Source: Actinomycetospora chibensis (lineage in GTDB: Bacteria; Actinomycetota; Actinomycetes; Mycobacteriales; Pseudonocardiaceae). From it: DNA of 52,755 nt. Position 1 is the first letter of the stretch. Each line of letters begins with the position of its first letter. The notes beneath the pieces were generated by a model. The model was not told the origin of the DNA. It did not search any database and saw nothing but the letters and a program-made list of their open reading frames with translations. The DNA lies in the NCBI RefSeq assembly GCF_028737215.1, contig NZ_JAQZAM010000029.1, positions 1 through 52,755 of the forward strand, written 5' to 3'. The position numbers and the translations under genes were made by a program. Positions 8,718 through 18,190 of the stretch are shown here, one piece after another.

Positions 8718-11621
8718 GTGACCGCCGAGCCCGAGGTGGCGCCGGACGTGCGACCCGACGCCGAGAGTGCCTCCGGTGTGCCGCCCCACCGCTACACCGC
8801 CGCGCTCGCCGGCGCGATCGAGCGGCGCTGGCAGGACCGCTGGGAGGCCGCGGACACGTTCGCCGTGCCGAACCTGCCGCCCGCGCAGGCGGGCGAGAAG
8901 TTCTACCTGATGGACATGTTCCCGTACCCCTCCGGCTCGGGCCTGCACGTCGGGCACCCGCTGGGGTTCATCGGGACCGACGTCCTCGGCCGCTACCTGC
9001 GCATGACCGGTCGCACGGTGCTGCACACGATGGGCTTCGACGCGTTCGGCCTGCCGGCCGAGCAGTACGCGGTGCAGACGGGCACGCACCCGCGCACCAC
9101 GACCGAGGCGAACATCGCGCGCTACCGCGAGCAGATCCGCCAGCTCGGCCTCGCGCACGACCAGCACCGTTCGGTGTCCACCACGGACATCGACTTCTAC
9201 CGCTGGACACAGTGGATCTTCCTGCAGATCCACGGGGCCTGGTACGACCGCGAGGCGGACCGCGCGCGCCCGATCACGGAGCTCGAGGAGGAGCTGGCGG
9301 CGGGCATCCGCGCGCTGCCCGACGGCCGCGACTGGGCCACGCTGTCGCGTCCCGAGCAGGACCGCGTCCTCGACGACCACCGCCTGGCCTACCTCGCCGA
9401 CGCCCCGGTGAACTGGTGCCCGGCGCTGGGCACGGTCCTCTCCAACGAGGAGGTCACGGCCGACGGGCGCTCCGAGCGCGGCAACTTCCCCGTCTTCCGG
9501 CGCAACCTGCGCCAGTGGATGATGCGGATCACCTCCTACGCCGACCGTCTGGCCGACGACCTCGACGGCATCGACTGGCCGGACTCGGTCAAGGCGATGC
9601 AGCGCAACTGGATCGGACGCTCGCAGGGCGCCCAGGTGCGGTTCGCGTCGGACGCCGGTGACATCGAGGTCTTCACGACCCGCCCGGACACCCTGTTCGG
9701 CGCCACGTACCTCGTGCTGGCGCCCGAGCACCCGATGGTCGACGCGCTGGTGCCGGCGGCCTGGCCGTCGCCGCCCACCGGCGACGAGCTCGACGGGCGC
9801 TGGACCGGCGGCGCCGACACCCCGGCCGACGCGGTCGCGCAGTACCGCAGCGTCGTCGCGTCGCGCTCGGACCTCGAGCGCCAGGAGGCCCGCGACAAGA
9901 CCGGTGTCTTCACCGGGGCGTGGGCCACCAACCCGGTCAACGGCGAGGCGCTGCCCGTCTTCGTCGCCGACTACGTCCTCATGGGCTACGGCACCGGCGC
10001 GATCATGGCCGTCCCGGGCCAGGACCAGCGCGACTGGGACTTCGCGACCGTCTTCGGCCTGCCGATCCGCCGGACCGTGCAGCCGCCCGAGGACTTCGAC
10101 GGCGAGGCGTACGTCGGCGCGGGCGCGGCCATCAATTCCGCGAACGACGAGGTCAGCCTGAACGGCCTGGACGTCGACGAGGCCAAGACGGCGATCGTCA
10201 CGTGGCTGGCGGGCCGCGGGGCCGGCGAGTCGGTGGTGCAGTACAAGCTGCGCGACTGGCTGTTCTCCCGTCAGCGCTACTGGGGCGAGCCGTTCCCGGT
10301 GGCCTACGTCGCGGAGGGCGAGACCGACGGCGGACCCTCGATCCCGCGCGCGCTGCCCGACGCCGACCTGCCCGTGCTGCTGCCGGACGTCGAGGACTAC
10401 TCGCCGAAGTCGTTCGCACCGGACGACCGGGACTCCTCGCCGGAGTCCCCGCTGGCCCGTGCCACCGAGTGGGTCGCGTTCGACGCCGACCTCGTGTCGG
10501 ACCCCGAGCACGGCTGGACCGGGTACGTGCGCGAGACCAACACGATGCCGCAGTGGGCGGGCTCCTGCTGGTACTACCTGCGCTACCTCGACCCGCACAA
10601 CAAGGAGCGCTTCGTCGACCCCGACGTCGAGCGCTACTGGCTGGGTCCGAAGGGACCGGGCGACCCGGGCGGCGTCGATCTCTACGTCGGCGGCGTCGAG
10701 CACGCGGTGCTGCACCTGCTCTACGCGCGCTTCTGGCACAAGGTGCTCTTCGACCTCGGCCACGTCTCGTCCTCGGAGCCGTTCCGGCGCCTGTTCAACC
10801 AGGGCTACGTCCAGGCCTGGGCCTACACCGACGCCCGCGGCGTCTACGTGCCGGCCGAGGAGGTGGCGGGTGACGCGGCGTCCGGATTCACGTGGAACGG
10901 CGAGCCCGTGCGCCAGGAGTACGGGAAGATGGGCAAGTCGCTGCGCAACGTGGTGACCCCCGACGAGATGTGCGACGCCTACGGCGCCGACACCTTCCGG
11001 CTCTACGAGATGTCCACCGGGCCGATGGAGGCCTCGCGGCCCTGGTCGACCCGCGACGTCGTCGGCTCGCACCGCTTCCTGCAGCGGGTGTGGCGCCTGG
11101 TGATCGACGAGCAGACGGGCGACCTGCGCGTCGCCGACACCGAGCCCGACCGCGACACCCTCACCGCGCTGCACCGCGCGATCGACGGCGTGCGCACCGA
11201 CCTGCCCGCGATGCACTACAACACCGCCGTCGCGAAGCTCATCGAGCTGGCCAACCACCTGACGAAGACCTACCCGGCGGGCGGCACGCCTCGCTCGGTC
11301 GTCGAGCCGCTGGTGCTCATGCTCGCGCCGCTGTGCCCGCACCTGGCCGAGGAGCTGTGGTCGCGCCTCGGACACCCGGACTCGCTCGCGTTCGCGCCGT
11401 TCCCGGAGGCCGACCCGGCCCTGCTCGTGGAGGACTCGACCGAGTACCCGATCCAGGTCAACGGCAAGGTGCGCTCGCGCATCACCGTGCCCGCGACGGC
11501 CGGGCAGGACGAGGTGCGCGATGCGGCCCTCGCCGACCCGAAGGTGGCCGAGCTGCTCGCGGGCGCCGAGCCGCGCAAGGTCATCGTCGTCCCCGGCCGC
11601 CTGGTGAACGTCGTCCGCTGA
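8718..11621 (+). CDS. leuS: Leucyl-tRNA synthetase
   Basis: The protein has 967 aa and charges tRNA-Leu. It is a class I synthetase with the HIGH-type motif HVGH at residues 77-80 (context [15 protein letters not shown]) and the KMSKS-type loop KMGKS at 737-741. A CP1 editing domain (for example [20 protein letters not shown]) lies between them, and the C-terminal anticodon-binding domain ends with a VNGKVR segment. The start at GTG 8718 is fixed by AGGAGG at 8705-8710, 7 nt upstream. The 150-bp leader holds no recognisable T-box. A pair of 56-bp palindromic repeats follows the stop codon. Confidence 0.97.
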   Translation: MTAEPEVAPDVRPDAESASGVPPHRYTAALAGAIERRWQDRWEAADTFAVPNLPPAQAGEKFYLMDMFPYPSGSGLHVGHPLGFIGTDVLGRYLRMTGRTVLHTMGFDAFGLPAEQYAVQTGTHPRTTTEANIARYREQIRQLGLAHDQHRSVSTTDIDFYRWTQWIFLQIHGAWYDREADRARPITELEEELAAGIRALPDGRDWATLSRPEQDRVLDDHRLAYLADAPVNWCPALGTVLSNEEVTADGRSERGNFPVFRRNLRQWMMRITSYADRLADDLDGIDWPDSVKAMQRNWIGRSQGAQVRFASDAGDIEVFTTRPDTLFGATYLVLAPEHPMVDALVPAAWPSPPTGDELDGRWTGGADTPADAVAQYRSVVASRSDLERQEARDKTGVFTGAWATNPVNGEALPVFVADYVLMGYGTGAIMAVPGQDQRDWDFATVFGLPIRRTVQPPEDFDGEAYVGAGAAINSANDEVSLNGLDVDEAKTAIVTWLAGRGAGESVVQYKLRDWLFSRQRYWGEPFPVAYVAEGETDGGPSIPRALPDADLPVLLPDVEDYSPKSFAPDDRDSSPESPLARATEWVAFDADLVSDPEHGWTGYVRETNTMPQWAGSCWYYLRYLDPHNKERFVDPDVERYWLGPKGPGDPGGVDLYVGGVEHAVLHLLYARFWHKVLFDLGHVSSSEPFRRLFNQGYVQAWAYTDARGVYVPAEEVAGDAASGFTWNGEPVRQEYGKMGKSLRNVVTPDEMCDAYGADTFRLYEMSTGPMEASRPWSTRDVVGSHRFLQRVWRLVIDEQTGDLRVADTEPDRDTLTALHRAIDGVRTDLPAMHYNTAVAKLIELANHLTKTYPAGGTPRSVVEPLVLMLAPLCPHLAEELWSRLGHPDSLAFAPFPEADPALLVEDSTEYPIQVNGKVRSRITVPATAGQDEVRDAALADPKVAELLAGAEPRKVIVVPGRLVNVVR

Positions 11622-11640
11622 CGCGCAAACGCGGCCCCGA

Positions 11641-11696
11641 GTTCCGCGCGAACGGCACCATCGGCCGGATAGAGCGGCGAGGGGTTCCCTTCGCCG
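11641..11696 (+). repeat. 56-bp intergenic palindromic repeat, copy A
   Basis: Starts GTTCCGCGCGAACGGCACC, has the centre CCGGATAGAGCGGCG and ends CCCTTCGCCG. It shares most positions with copies B and C. It lies 19 bp after leuS. Confidence 0.7.
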
Positions 11697-11725
11697 ATCG
11701 CGCCCGGTGCGAAGCGGGCGGCGTC

Positions 11726-11781
11726 GTTCCGGCCGAAGGTGCCCTTCGCGCGGGCAGAGCGGCGAGGGAGCCCCTTCGCCG
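11726..11781 (+). repeat. 56-bp intergenic palindromic repeat, copy B
   Basis: Same orientation as copy A. It starts GTTCCGGCCGAAGGTGCCC, has the centre GCAGAGCGGCGAGGG and ends CCCTTCGCCG. The CGAAGG/CCTTCG arms form a small internal hairpin. Confidence 0.7.
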
Positions 11782-11857
11782 GCTCGGCGTGTGCCGCGAG
11801 GTCAGCTCGCGGCGACGCCGATGGATCCGGCGGAGGCCGGCGTGCGTCGAACAGGTT

Positions 11858-12808
11858 GTGCCTCGACGTTCCCGTGTCGACTGGGCTGCTGTCGCGGCGG
11901 CCGCCCCCTTCGACGTCATCCACCTCCGCGACCTCGCCCGGCTCGGCGTCCCGTCGAGCACCATCTCCTCCCGGTGTGCGCCCGGCGGCATCTGGGTGCG
12001 GGTGATCTCGGGCGTCATCGCGCTGACCCGCGGGGTGCTGACCCGTCGCCAGCGCCTCGCCGCCGCCCTGCTCTACGCCGGTCCACGGGCGATGGTCACC
12101 GGCGTCGCGGGCTGCCGGCTGTACGGCCTGAGACGTCTTCCGGACGACGACACCGTCCACGTCCTCGTGCCCCACGCCACCCGCCGACGCTCGCAGCGAT
12201 TCGTCCTCGCCGAGCGCACCCTGCGGCTGCCCCGTCCCCACCATCGGGACGACGTGCCCGTGGCCCCGATCCACCGCGCGGTGCTGGACGCCGCACGGCG
12301 GATGACACGGGTCGACGACGTCCGCGCGCTCCTGGCCGAGGCCGTGCAACGCCGCCTCACCACGGTGGTGGCCCTGCGCCGCGAGCTCGAGGAGGGCTCC
12401 GGGCGGGGGACGGCGCTCGTACGGCGGGTGCTCCTCGAGATCGACGACGGTGTCCGATCCGTCGCCGAGGCCTGGTGTCGGACGATCGTCGCGGAGATGC
12501 CGGGCTTCCCGCCGGTGATCTGGAACGCCGACCTCGAGCGCGCCGACGGCACGTTCCTCGCCTGCGTCGACGGGTTCGTCGACGGTGTCGCGCTGGCGAT
12601 CGAGATCCAGTCGTTCGAGCACCACGCCGACCCGGAGGCGTTCGACGAGACCATGCGGCGCCAGGCCCGCCTCATCGCCGCCGGCGTGCTGCTCGTGCCG
12701 GTGACGCCCCGCCAGCTCCGGGACGAGCCGGAGACCGTGAAGAGACTGCTCTGGGAGGCGCTCGCCCAGGCCCGCGCCCGCTCGCGTCCGGCCATCCGGC
12801 GCCGGTGA
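11858..12808 (+). CDS. AbiEi-antitoxin-like / degenerate endonuclease-fold protein
   Basis: The protein has 316 aa from GTG 11858. The N-terminal 60-70 residues look like the winged helix of the AbiEi-type family found in many actinobacterial orphans (FDVIHLRDLARLGVPSSTIS...GGIWVRVISGVIAL). The middle is helical and Arg-rich. The C-terminus resembles the DUF559/Vsr-like fold with VDGFVDGVALAIEIQSFEHH and RRQARLIAAGVLLVPVTP. The usual E-x-K of an active nuclease reads EIQ, so catalysis is doubtful. No toxin partner (AbiEii-like nucleotidyltransferase) is adjacent. The gene is flanked on both sides by the 56-bp palindromic repeats. No good ribosome binding site is seen, so the start is uncertain. 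Confidence 0.6.
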   Translation: MPRRSRVDWAAVAAAAPFDVIHLRDLARLGVPSSTISSRCAPGGIWVRVISGVIALTRGVLTRRQRLAAALLYAGPRAMVTGVAGCRLYGLRRLPDDDTVHVLVPHATRRRSQRFVLAERTLRLPRPHHRDDVPVAPIHRAVLDAARRMTRVDDVRALLAEAVQRRLTTVVALRRELEEGSGRGTALVRRVLLEIDDGVRSVAEAWCRTIVAEMPGFPPVIWNADLERADGTFLACVDGFVDGVALAIEIQSFEHHADPEAFDETMRRQARLIAAGVLLVPVTPRQLRDEPETVKRLLWEALAQARARSRPAIRRR

Positions 12809-12819
12809 TCACCACGCAA

Positions 12820-12875
12820 CAGCGAAGGGCACCTCCCGCCGCTCTATCCGGCTGAAGGTGCCCTTCGCGCGAAAC
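12820..12875 (-). repeat. 56-bp palindromic repeat, copy C (inverted), convergent terminator
   Basis: Read on the minus strand it aligns with copies A and B over its full length. GCGAAGGGCACCT (12822-12834) and AGGTGCCCTTCGC (12856-12868) form a perfect 13-bp stem. It lies between the convergent stops of the AbiEi-like gene and ino1, so it may also terminate both. Confidence 0.7.
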
Positions 12876-12893
12876 CCAGTGAGCGCGTCGCGG

Positions 12894-13970
12894 TCAGCTG
12901 TCCTCGCCGCGGATGAACGACTCGACGCGGTCGTAGGCCACCGAGTCGCGGTACTGCTCGGGCGGGGACTTCATGAAGTACGACGAGGCGCCGAGCAGCG
13001 GGCCGCCGATACCGCGGTCCATCGCGATCTTCGCGGCGCGGACCGCGTCGATGATGATGCCCGCGGAGTTCGGGGAGTCCCAGACCTCGAGCTTGTACTC
13101 GAGCGAGAGCGGGACGTCGCCGAACGCGCGGCCCTCGAGGCGCACGTAGGCCCACTTGCGGTCGTCGAGCCACGGCACGTGGTCCGACGGGCCGATGTGG
13201 ACGTTGCCCTTGCCCATCTCGCGGTCGACCTGGGAGGTCACCGACTGGGTCTTGGAGGTCTTCTTCGACTCCAGGCGCTCGCGCTCGAGCATGTTCTGGA
13301 AGTCCATGTTGCCGCCGACGTTGAGCTGCATCGTGCGGTCCAGCTGGACGCCGCGGTCCTCGAAGAGCTTGGCGAGCACGCGGTGGGTGATCGTCGCGCC
13401 GACCTGCGACTTGATGTCGTCGCCGACGATCGGCACGCCGGCCGCGGTGAACTTGGCCGCCCACTCGGGGTCGGACGCGATGAACACCGGCAGGGCGTTG
13501 ACGAAGCCGACGCCCGCGTCGATGGCGCACTGCGCGTAGAACTTGTCGGCGTCCTCGCTGCCCACGGGCAGGTAGGACACGAGCACGTCGGCGCGGGCCT
13601 CGCGCAGGGCGGCGACGACGTCGACGGGGTCGCCGTCGGCCTCGGTGATGATCTCGCGGTAGTACTTGCCGAGACCGTCGAGGGTGTGGCCGCGCTGCAC
13701 CGTCACGCCGGTCGGCGGAACGTCCGCGATCTTGATGGTGTTGTTCTCGGACGCGGAGATCGCGTCGGCGAGGTCCTGGCCGACCTTCTTGGCGTCCACG
13801 TCGAACGCGGCGACGAACTCGAGGTCGCCCACGTGGTAGCCGCCGAAGTCGACGTGCATGAGGCCCGGCACGCGCGCGGCCGGGTCGGCGTCGGCGTAGT
13901 ACTGCACGCCCTGTACGAGTGAGGAGGCGCAGTTCCCCACGCCCACGATCGCCACTCGGACCGAACCCAT
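12894..13970 (-). CDS. ino1: Myo-inositol-1-phosphate synthase
   Basis: The protein has 358 aa. It converts glucose-6-phosphate to inositol-3-phosphate with NAD+, the first step to phosphatidylinositol, mannosides and mycothiol in actinobacteria. The Rossmann start [16 protein letters not shown] is followed by [17 protein letters not shown] and the substrate-binding run [15 protein letters not shown]...LNVGGNMDF, all typical of the short actinobacterial form. ATG 13970-13968 has an AGGAG site just upstream (minus strand). The padR gene lies 54 bp upstream on the same strand, as in M. tuberculosis, so the two are probably one transcript. Confidence 0.96.
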   Translation of the reverse strand: MGSVRVAIVGVGNCASSLVQGVQYYADADPAARVPGLMHVDFGGYHVGDLEFVAAFDVDAKKVGQDLADAISASENNTIKIADVPPTGVTVQRGHTLDGLGKYYREIITEADGDPVDVVAALREARADVLVSYLPVGSEDADKFYAQCAIDAGVGFVNALPVFIASDPEWAAKFTAAGVPIVGDDIKSQVGATITHRVLAKLFEDRGVQLDRTMQLNVGGNMDFQNMLERERLESKKTSKTQSVTSQVDREMGKGNVHIGPSDHVPWLDDRKWAYVRLEGRAFGDVPLSLEYKLEVWDSPNSAGIIIDAVRAAKIAMDRGIGGPLLGASSYFMKSPPEQYRDSVAYDRVESFIRGEDS

Positions 13971-14024
13971 GGCAGTTCTCCTCTTGTCTCTTCCTCGGTG
14001 ACAGGTGTCGGACGGACCTGGGGC

Positions 14025-14747
14025 TCAGGCGTCGCGTGGTGACGGCGGACGGGTGCCGCCGTCGTCGGGGCTGGAGTCGGGCCCGGGATCAGGGCCGGTA
14101 TCGGGACCGGGGGGTCGTGTGTCGGCCACCGGCTCCGCGGCCTGCTCGGCAGCGATGAGCTCGTTGAGCCACCGGACCTCGCGCTCGGTGGACTCCAGGC
14201 CGATGCGGTGGAGCTCGCGGGTGTAGTGGTCGATCTGCTCGCCCGCGCGGCCCAGGGTCGACCGCAGGCCCTCACGGCGCTCCTCCACGCGACGGCGCCG
14301 ACCCTCGAGGATGCGCATCCGCACCTCGACAGGCGTCCGCGAGAAGAAGGCCAGGTGGACGCCGAAGCTCTCGTCGTCCCAGGTCTGCGGCCCGGCGTCG
14401 CCGAGGAGCTCGTCGAACCGGTCCTTGCCCTCCGCGGTGAGCTCGAAGGTCCGGCGGCCGCGCCGCCCCCACGAGCTGCGGGACGCCGGCCGCGACCGGG
14501 CGGACCCGGCCGGCTCGCCCTCGTCGGTGGCGTCGTCCGGGGGCGGCTCGTCGGTCTCGACGATCAGCCCGGCGCGTTGGAGCCGGCGCAGGGTCGGGTA
14601 GAGCGACCCCCAGGAAAAGGCACGGAAGGTCCCGAGGCGGGCGTGCAGCTGTTTGCGCAGCTGGTAGCCGTGCATCGGTGACTCGTGGAGCAGGCCGAGC
14701 ACCGCGAGCTCGAGCACGGGCACCCCCTCGGCCACCGGATCGCCCAC
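14025..14747 (-). CDS. PadR-family transcriptional regulator
   Basis: The protein has 240 aa. The N-terminal winged helix has the PadR signature LELAVLGLLHESPMHGYQL...SWGSLYPTLRRLQRAGLI. A disordered Gly/Ser/Arg insert (residues about 66-92) interrupts the wing before RTFELTAEGK. A coiled-coil C-terminal dimerisation region (VRMRILEGRRRRVEERREG) and a Pro/Asp-rich disordered tail follow. GTG 14747 is the annotated start; GTG 14723 is also possible. It is the first gene of the padR-ino1 transcript and divergent from DUF5318. An ATP-independent repressor role over its own operon is plausible but not shown. Confidence 0.9.
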   Translation of the reverse strand: MGDPVAEGVPVLELAVLGLLHESPMHGYQLRKQLHARLGTFRAFSWGSLYPTLRRLQRAGLIVETDEPPPDDATDEGEPAGSARSRPASRSSWGRRGRRTFELTAEGKDRFDELLGDAGPQTWDDESFGVHLAFFSRTPVEVRMRILEGRRRRVEERREGLRSTLGRAGEQIDHYTRELHRIGLESTEREVRWLNELIAAEQAAEPVADTRPPGPDTGPDPGPDSSPDDGGTRPPSPRDA

Positions 14748-14772
14748 GGATCCCCGCGAGCACCGTCGACCA

Positions 14773-14785
14773 TATCGGAGCGATA
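14773..14785. promoter_or_regulatory. Inverted repeat, possible PadR operator
   Basis: TATCG-GAG-CGATA is a perfect inverted repeat about 25 bp upstream of the padR start and about 100 bp upstream of the divergent DUF5318 gene. On the minus strand it is part of ATGTATCGCTCCGATAT, which resembles AT-rich PadR sites. Assignment by position only. Confidence 0.35.
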
Positions 14786-14874
14786 CATCACGCGTCGGAC
14801 ATCGGCGATCACGTCACACCCGCGCAGGGCGTCGGGACCCCGCCGGAGCAGGGGACGGGCGGTGTCGTGATGGC

Positions 14875-14880
14875 TACGCT
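14875..14880 (+). promoter_or_regulatory. -10 element of leaderless DUF5318 gene
   Basis: TACGCT is followed by 7 nt and then GTG 14888. It decides the start over the upstream in-frame ATG 14870. Confidence 0.5.
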
Positions 14881-14887
14881 GGTGTCC

Positions 14888-15295
14888 GTGCCCGGAGTCC
14901 GTCAGGTCGTCGACTACGCGTTGCAGCGCCGTGCGCTCCTGGCCGACGTGTCGGCGGGCCGTGTGGCCACCGCCGACGCCTGCGACGCCGGGGTCTACCT
15001 GCTCCAGGCCGCCTCGCACCACGGCCGCCCGACCACCCGGACCTGCCCGCTCTGCCGGCGCGATCCCCTCGTCGAGGTGCACTGGATCTTCGGGGAACGC
15101 CTCGGCGCGGCCGCAGGATCCGCCCGGTCCGCCGACGAGATCAGCCGGTTGGCGGATGCGATCAGCGAGTTCACCGTGCACGTCGTGGAGGTCTGCCGAT
15201 CGTGCCGGTGGAACCACCTCGTACAGTCATACGTCCTGGGAACCGACGACGCGTCGGGAGGGGGCCGCCGGCGCCGCCGGACCGCCTCGCCCTGA
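14888..15295 (+). CDS. DUF5318 family zinc-finger-like protein
   Basis: The protein has 135 aa from GTG 14888. The core begins VRQVVDYALQRRALLADV, followed by a CPLCRR motif at residues about 49-54 and a second pair CRSCRW near 103-108. The four cysteines probably bind one zinc. The segment between them (VHWIFGERLGAAAGSARS) is highly conserved in the family as I recall it (Rv0049-like). The function is unknown. It precedes the bifunctional penicillin-binding protein by 39 bp on the same strand, the arrangement seen in mycobacteria, so it is likely co-transcribed. Confidence 0.85.
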   Translation: MPGVRQVVDYALQRRALLADVSAGRVATADACDAGVYLLQAASHHGRPTTRTCPLCRRDPLVEVHWIFGERLGAAAGSARSADEISRLADAISEFTVHVVEVCRSCRWNHLVQSYVLGTDDASGGGRRRRRTASP

Positions 15296-15334
15296 CGGTT
15301 CGGAAGAGAACCACCCGGAACCGGGAGGCGATCG

Positions 15335-18166
15335 GTGGACGACGAGCGGCGCACGGACCGCGGGGGAGCACGTCCCCCCGCGGCCGACCGGGCCAGACCC
15401 GGCGCCACCCCGCCCGGATCGCCGGCCCGTGGAGACGGGCGTGGAGACGGGCGTGGAGACGGGCGAGGTGACGGGCGAGGTGCCCCACCCGGCCCACCGC
15501 GCTCCCCGCAGGGCCCACCCGGCCCACCTCCCGGACCGCCCCGTCCTCCGCAGGGTTCCCCCGGTCCACGCAACGGAGGACCAGGCCGCCCCGCAGGCCC
15601 GCCCCCGCCCCCCGCCCCCGACGGTGCCCTCCCCGCCGGCTGGCGCGCGGTGCCCCCGTCCCAGAACCCCACCCACCACTCCGCCTTCGACGAGCCGACC
15701 GTCTCGCACGCCGAGCCCGTCGGCGCGACGCGACGCAGCGCGGTCGGCACGGTCACGCCCCCCGAGGGCGCCGCCCACGCCCGCGAGCCGCGGTTGCTGA
15801 CCCACGACAGCGGCCGTACCGGCAGCCGCGACGCCACCGGCACCGCGACGCGGGCGATGGCCCCCACCGCGACGGCCGCCACCTCGCGCTCCGCGATGGC
15901 GAACGGGGGGCTGTCCGGCACGGCGGTGTCCCCGCGGCCCGCCCGTCCCGGTCGGGGCGGAGGCGCCGACGAGCCGCCCCGCGGGGGCCGCCCGGGTCGC
16001 GACGGCTCCGCACCCGGGCCGAAGGGCCGCAGGCGCCGTGTCCGGCGCATCGTCTTCCTGCTGATCGGGCTGCTCGTGCTCGGCCCGGTGCTGGCGTTCG
16101 CCGTCGGCTGGATCTTCTTCCGTGTGCCGACGCCCGACGACGCGACCAACAACCAGGTCGCGACGATCTCCTACGCCAACGGGACCTCGCTGGCCTCGCT
16201 CGTGCCCGAGCAGGGCAACCGGATCAAGGTGCCGATCACCCAGGTCCCGCTGCACGTGCAGCAGGCGGTGCTCTCCGCCGAGGACCGCTCGTTCTACTCG
16301 AACCTCGGCTTCGACCCGGTCGGCATCATCCGCGCGGCGTTCAACCAGGCCACCGGCGGCAGCGGCGGCGGCTCGACGATCACCCAGCAGTACGTGAAGA
16401 ACGTGCTCGTGGGCGACGAGTACTCGCTGTGGCGCAAGTACCGCGAGGTCGTGATCGCGGCGAAGATCTCCCAGGAGCAGAGCAAGGAGGAGATCCTCGG
16501 CAACTACCTCAACACGATCTACTTCGGTCGCGGTGCGTACGGCATCCAGGCGGCGGCGCAGTCGTACTTCGACAAGGACGTCTCGCAGCTCTCGGTGTCC
16601 GAGGGCGCGATGCTCGCGGGCCTGATCCAGTCGCCGTCGCGCTGGGACCCCGCGGTCGACCGCGGGATGTCCGAGCAGCGCTGGGCCTTCGTCCTCGACG
16701 GCATGGTCGGCCAGAACTGGCTGCCCGCTGCCGAACGGGGCGCGCAGACGTTCCCGGCCGCGATCCCGCCGCAGCCGCGGCGCAGCGGCATCCCCGACAA
16801 CGACCGCGGCCACATCGTGTCCGCGGTGCGCGCGGAACTGAACACCTACGGCATCACCGAGACCCAGGTGAACCAGGAGGGCCTGCAGGTCACGACGACG
16901 ATCGACCCCCGCCGGCAGGACCAGGCCGTGGAGTCGGTCGAGCGTCGCCTGCGCGGTCAGCCGGCGAACCTGCGGACCTCGCTCGTGTCGGTCGACCCGC
17001 GCACCGGCGCGGTGCTGGCCTACTACGGCGGCGAGGACGGGTCCGGCTTCGACTACGCGCAGAGCGAGCGCCAGCCGGGGTCGTCGTTCAAGCCGTTCGT
17101 GCTGCTCGCCGGGCTCCAGCGCAACCCCAACCCGATCGGCCTCGGCACGACGTTCGACGGCTCGAGCCCGCAGACGATCGCGGGCACCGAGGTGGAGAAC
17201 AACGAGGGCGAGAACTGCGGGAACTGCGACCTGCGCACGGCGATGACCCAGTCGATCAACACGGTCTTCTACCAGCTCGGCGTGCAGGTCGGCCCGCAGC
17301 GCGTCGCCGACGCGGCGCACCAGGCGGGTGTGTCCGCGCCGCTCGAGGCGCCCAGCGGTGGTATCTCGCTGGGTGACCGCGAGGTCCGGCCCAGCGACAT
17401 GGCCGCGGCCTACGCCACGTTCGCGGCGGACGGCGTCTATCACCGGCCGCACCTCGTGAGCCGGGTGACGACGGCCGACGGCCGTGTGCTCTTCGACGCG
17501 GGTGCGCCGGCCGGCGAGACGCGGATGACCCAGCAGCTCGCCCGCAACGTCGTCGAGGCGATGCTGCCGGTGGCCGACCACTCGGGGATCCCGCTCTCGG
17601 GCGGTCGTCCCGTCGCGGCCAAGACCGGCACCGTGCAGTCCTCGGTCGACGGCCAGAACAACGACGCGTGGATGGTCGGCTTCACGCCGTCGATCTCGAC
17701 GGCCGTGTGGGTCGGCACCGACGACAACACCCCGATCAAGAACAGTGACGGGCGCCCGATCTACGGGCGCGGCGTGCCCGGCCAGATCTGGCAGGGCTAC
17801 ATGAACGACGCCCTGCGCGGCGACCCGATCGAGCAGTTCTCGGACTTCCGGCCGATCGGCACCCCGCCGCAGACCACGCCGGCGGCGCCGCCCAACCAGC
17901 CGGGCTGCGTCGAGGGCCAGCCGTGCCCGCCGGAGAACCAGGACCAGAGCGGCGACCAGGGCGGCGGCGACCAGGGTCAGGGTGACCAGGGCCAGGTCAA
18001 CGGGGACCAGGGTCAGGGCGGCGACCAGGGCCAGGGCGACCAGCAGAACCAGGGCGATCAACCACAGAACCCGGACCAGCCGAACCCGGGGGATGCCGCT
18101 CCGGGCGGCGGCCTCCTCGGTGATGGCGCCGGTCGTGGCGGTACGGACGAGGGCGGCGGTGGCTGA
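15335..18166 (+). CDS. ponA: Bifunctional penicillin-binding protein (GT51 transglycosylase + transpeptidase)
   Basis: The protein has 943 aa from GTG 15335, with a GGGAGG site upstream. A disordered cytoplasmic N-terminus of about 237 residues is Pro/Gly-rich and includes four GDGR repeats. One membrane helix lies at about 238-262. The GT51 domain has catalytic E316 (AEDRSFYSNLGFDP) and GSTITQQYVKN. The transpeptidase domain has S583-x-x-K586 (PGSSFKPF), S640-I-N and K763-T-G. The last 70 residues are a Gly/Gln/Asp repeat tail (DQGQGDQGQ). It polymerises and crosslinks peptidoglycan outside the membrane. It matches ponA1 of mycobacteria in place and domain order. The mannosyltransferase gene follows by 24 bp. 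Confidence 0.95.
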   Translation: MDDERRTDRGGARPPAADRARPGATPPGSPARGDGRGDGRGDGRGDGRGAPPGPPRSPQGPPGPPPGPPRPPQGSPGPRNGGPGRPAGPPPPPAPDGALPAGWRAVPPSQNPTHHSAFDEPTVSHAEPVGATRRSAVGTVTPPEGAAHAREPRLLTHDSGRTGSRDATGTATRAMAPTATAATSRSAMANGGLSGTAVSPRPARPGRGGGADEPPRGGRPGRDGSAPGPKGRRRRVRRIVFLLIGLLVLGPVLAFAVGWIFFRVPTPDDATNNQVATISYANGTSLASLVPEQGNRIKVPITQVPLHVQQAVLSAEDRSFYSNLGFDPVGIIRAAFNQATGGSGGGSTITQQYVKNVLVGDEYSLWRKYREVVIAAKISQEQSKEEILGNYLNTIYFGRGAYGIQAAAQSYFDKDVSQLSVSEGAMLAGLIQSPSRWDPAVDRGMSEQRWAFVLDGMVGQNWLPAAERGAQTFPAAIPPQPRRSGIPDNDRGHIVSAVRAELNTYGITETQVNQEGLQVTTTIDPRRQDQAVESVERRLRGQPANLRTSLVSVDPRTGAVLAYYGGEDGSGFDYAQSERQPGSSFKPFVLLAGLQRNPNPIGLGTTFDGSSPQTIAGTEVENNEGENCGNCDLRTAMTQSINTVFYQLGVQVGPQRVADAAHQAGVSAPLEAPSGGISLGDREVRPSDMAAAYATFAADGVYHRPHLVSRVTTADGRVLFDAGAPAGETRMTQQLARNVVEAMLPVADHSGIPLSGGRPVAAKTGTVQSSVDGQNNDAWMVGFTPSISTAVWVGTDDNTPIKNSDGRPIYGRGVPGQIWQGYMNDALRGDPIEQFSDFRPIGTPPQTTPAAPPNQPGCVEGQPCPPENQDQSGDQGGGDQGQGDQGQVNGDQGQGGDQGQGDQQNQGDQPQNPDQPNPGDAAPGGGLLGDGAGRGGTDEGGGG

Positions 18167-18190
18167 CGCACGCCCGCAGCACCGCACGCC

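Noticed and set aside
12894..13970. Plus-strand frame antisense to ino1 (12858-13922)
   Set aside because: Its translation is low-complexity and the minus strand gives a full, conserved inositol-phosphate synthase.
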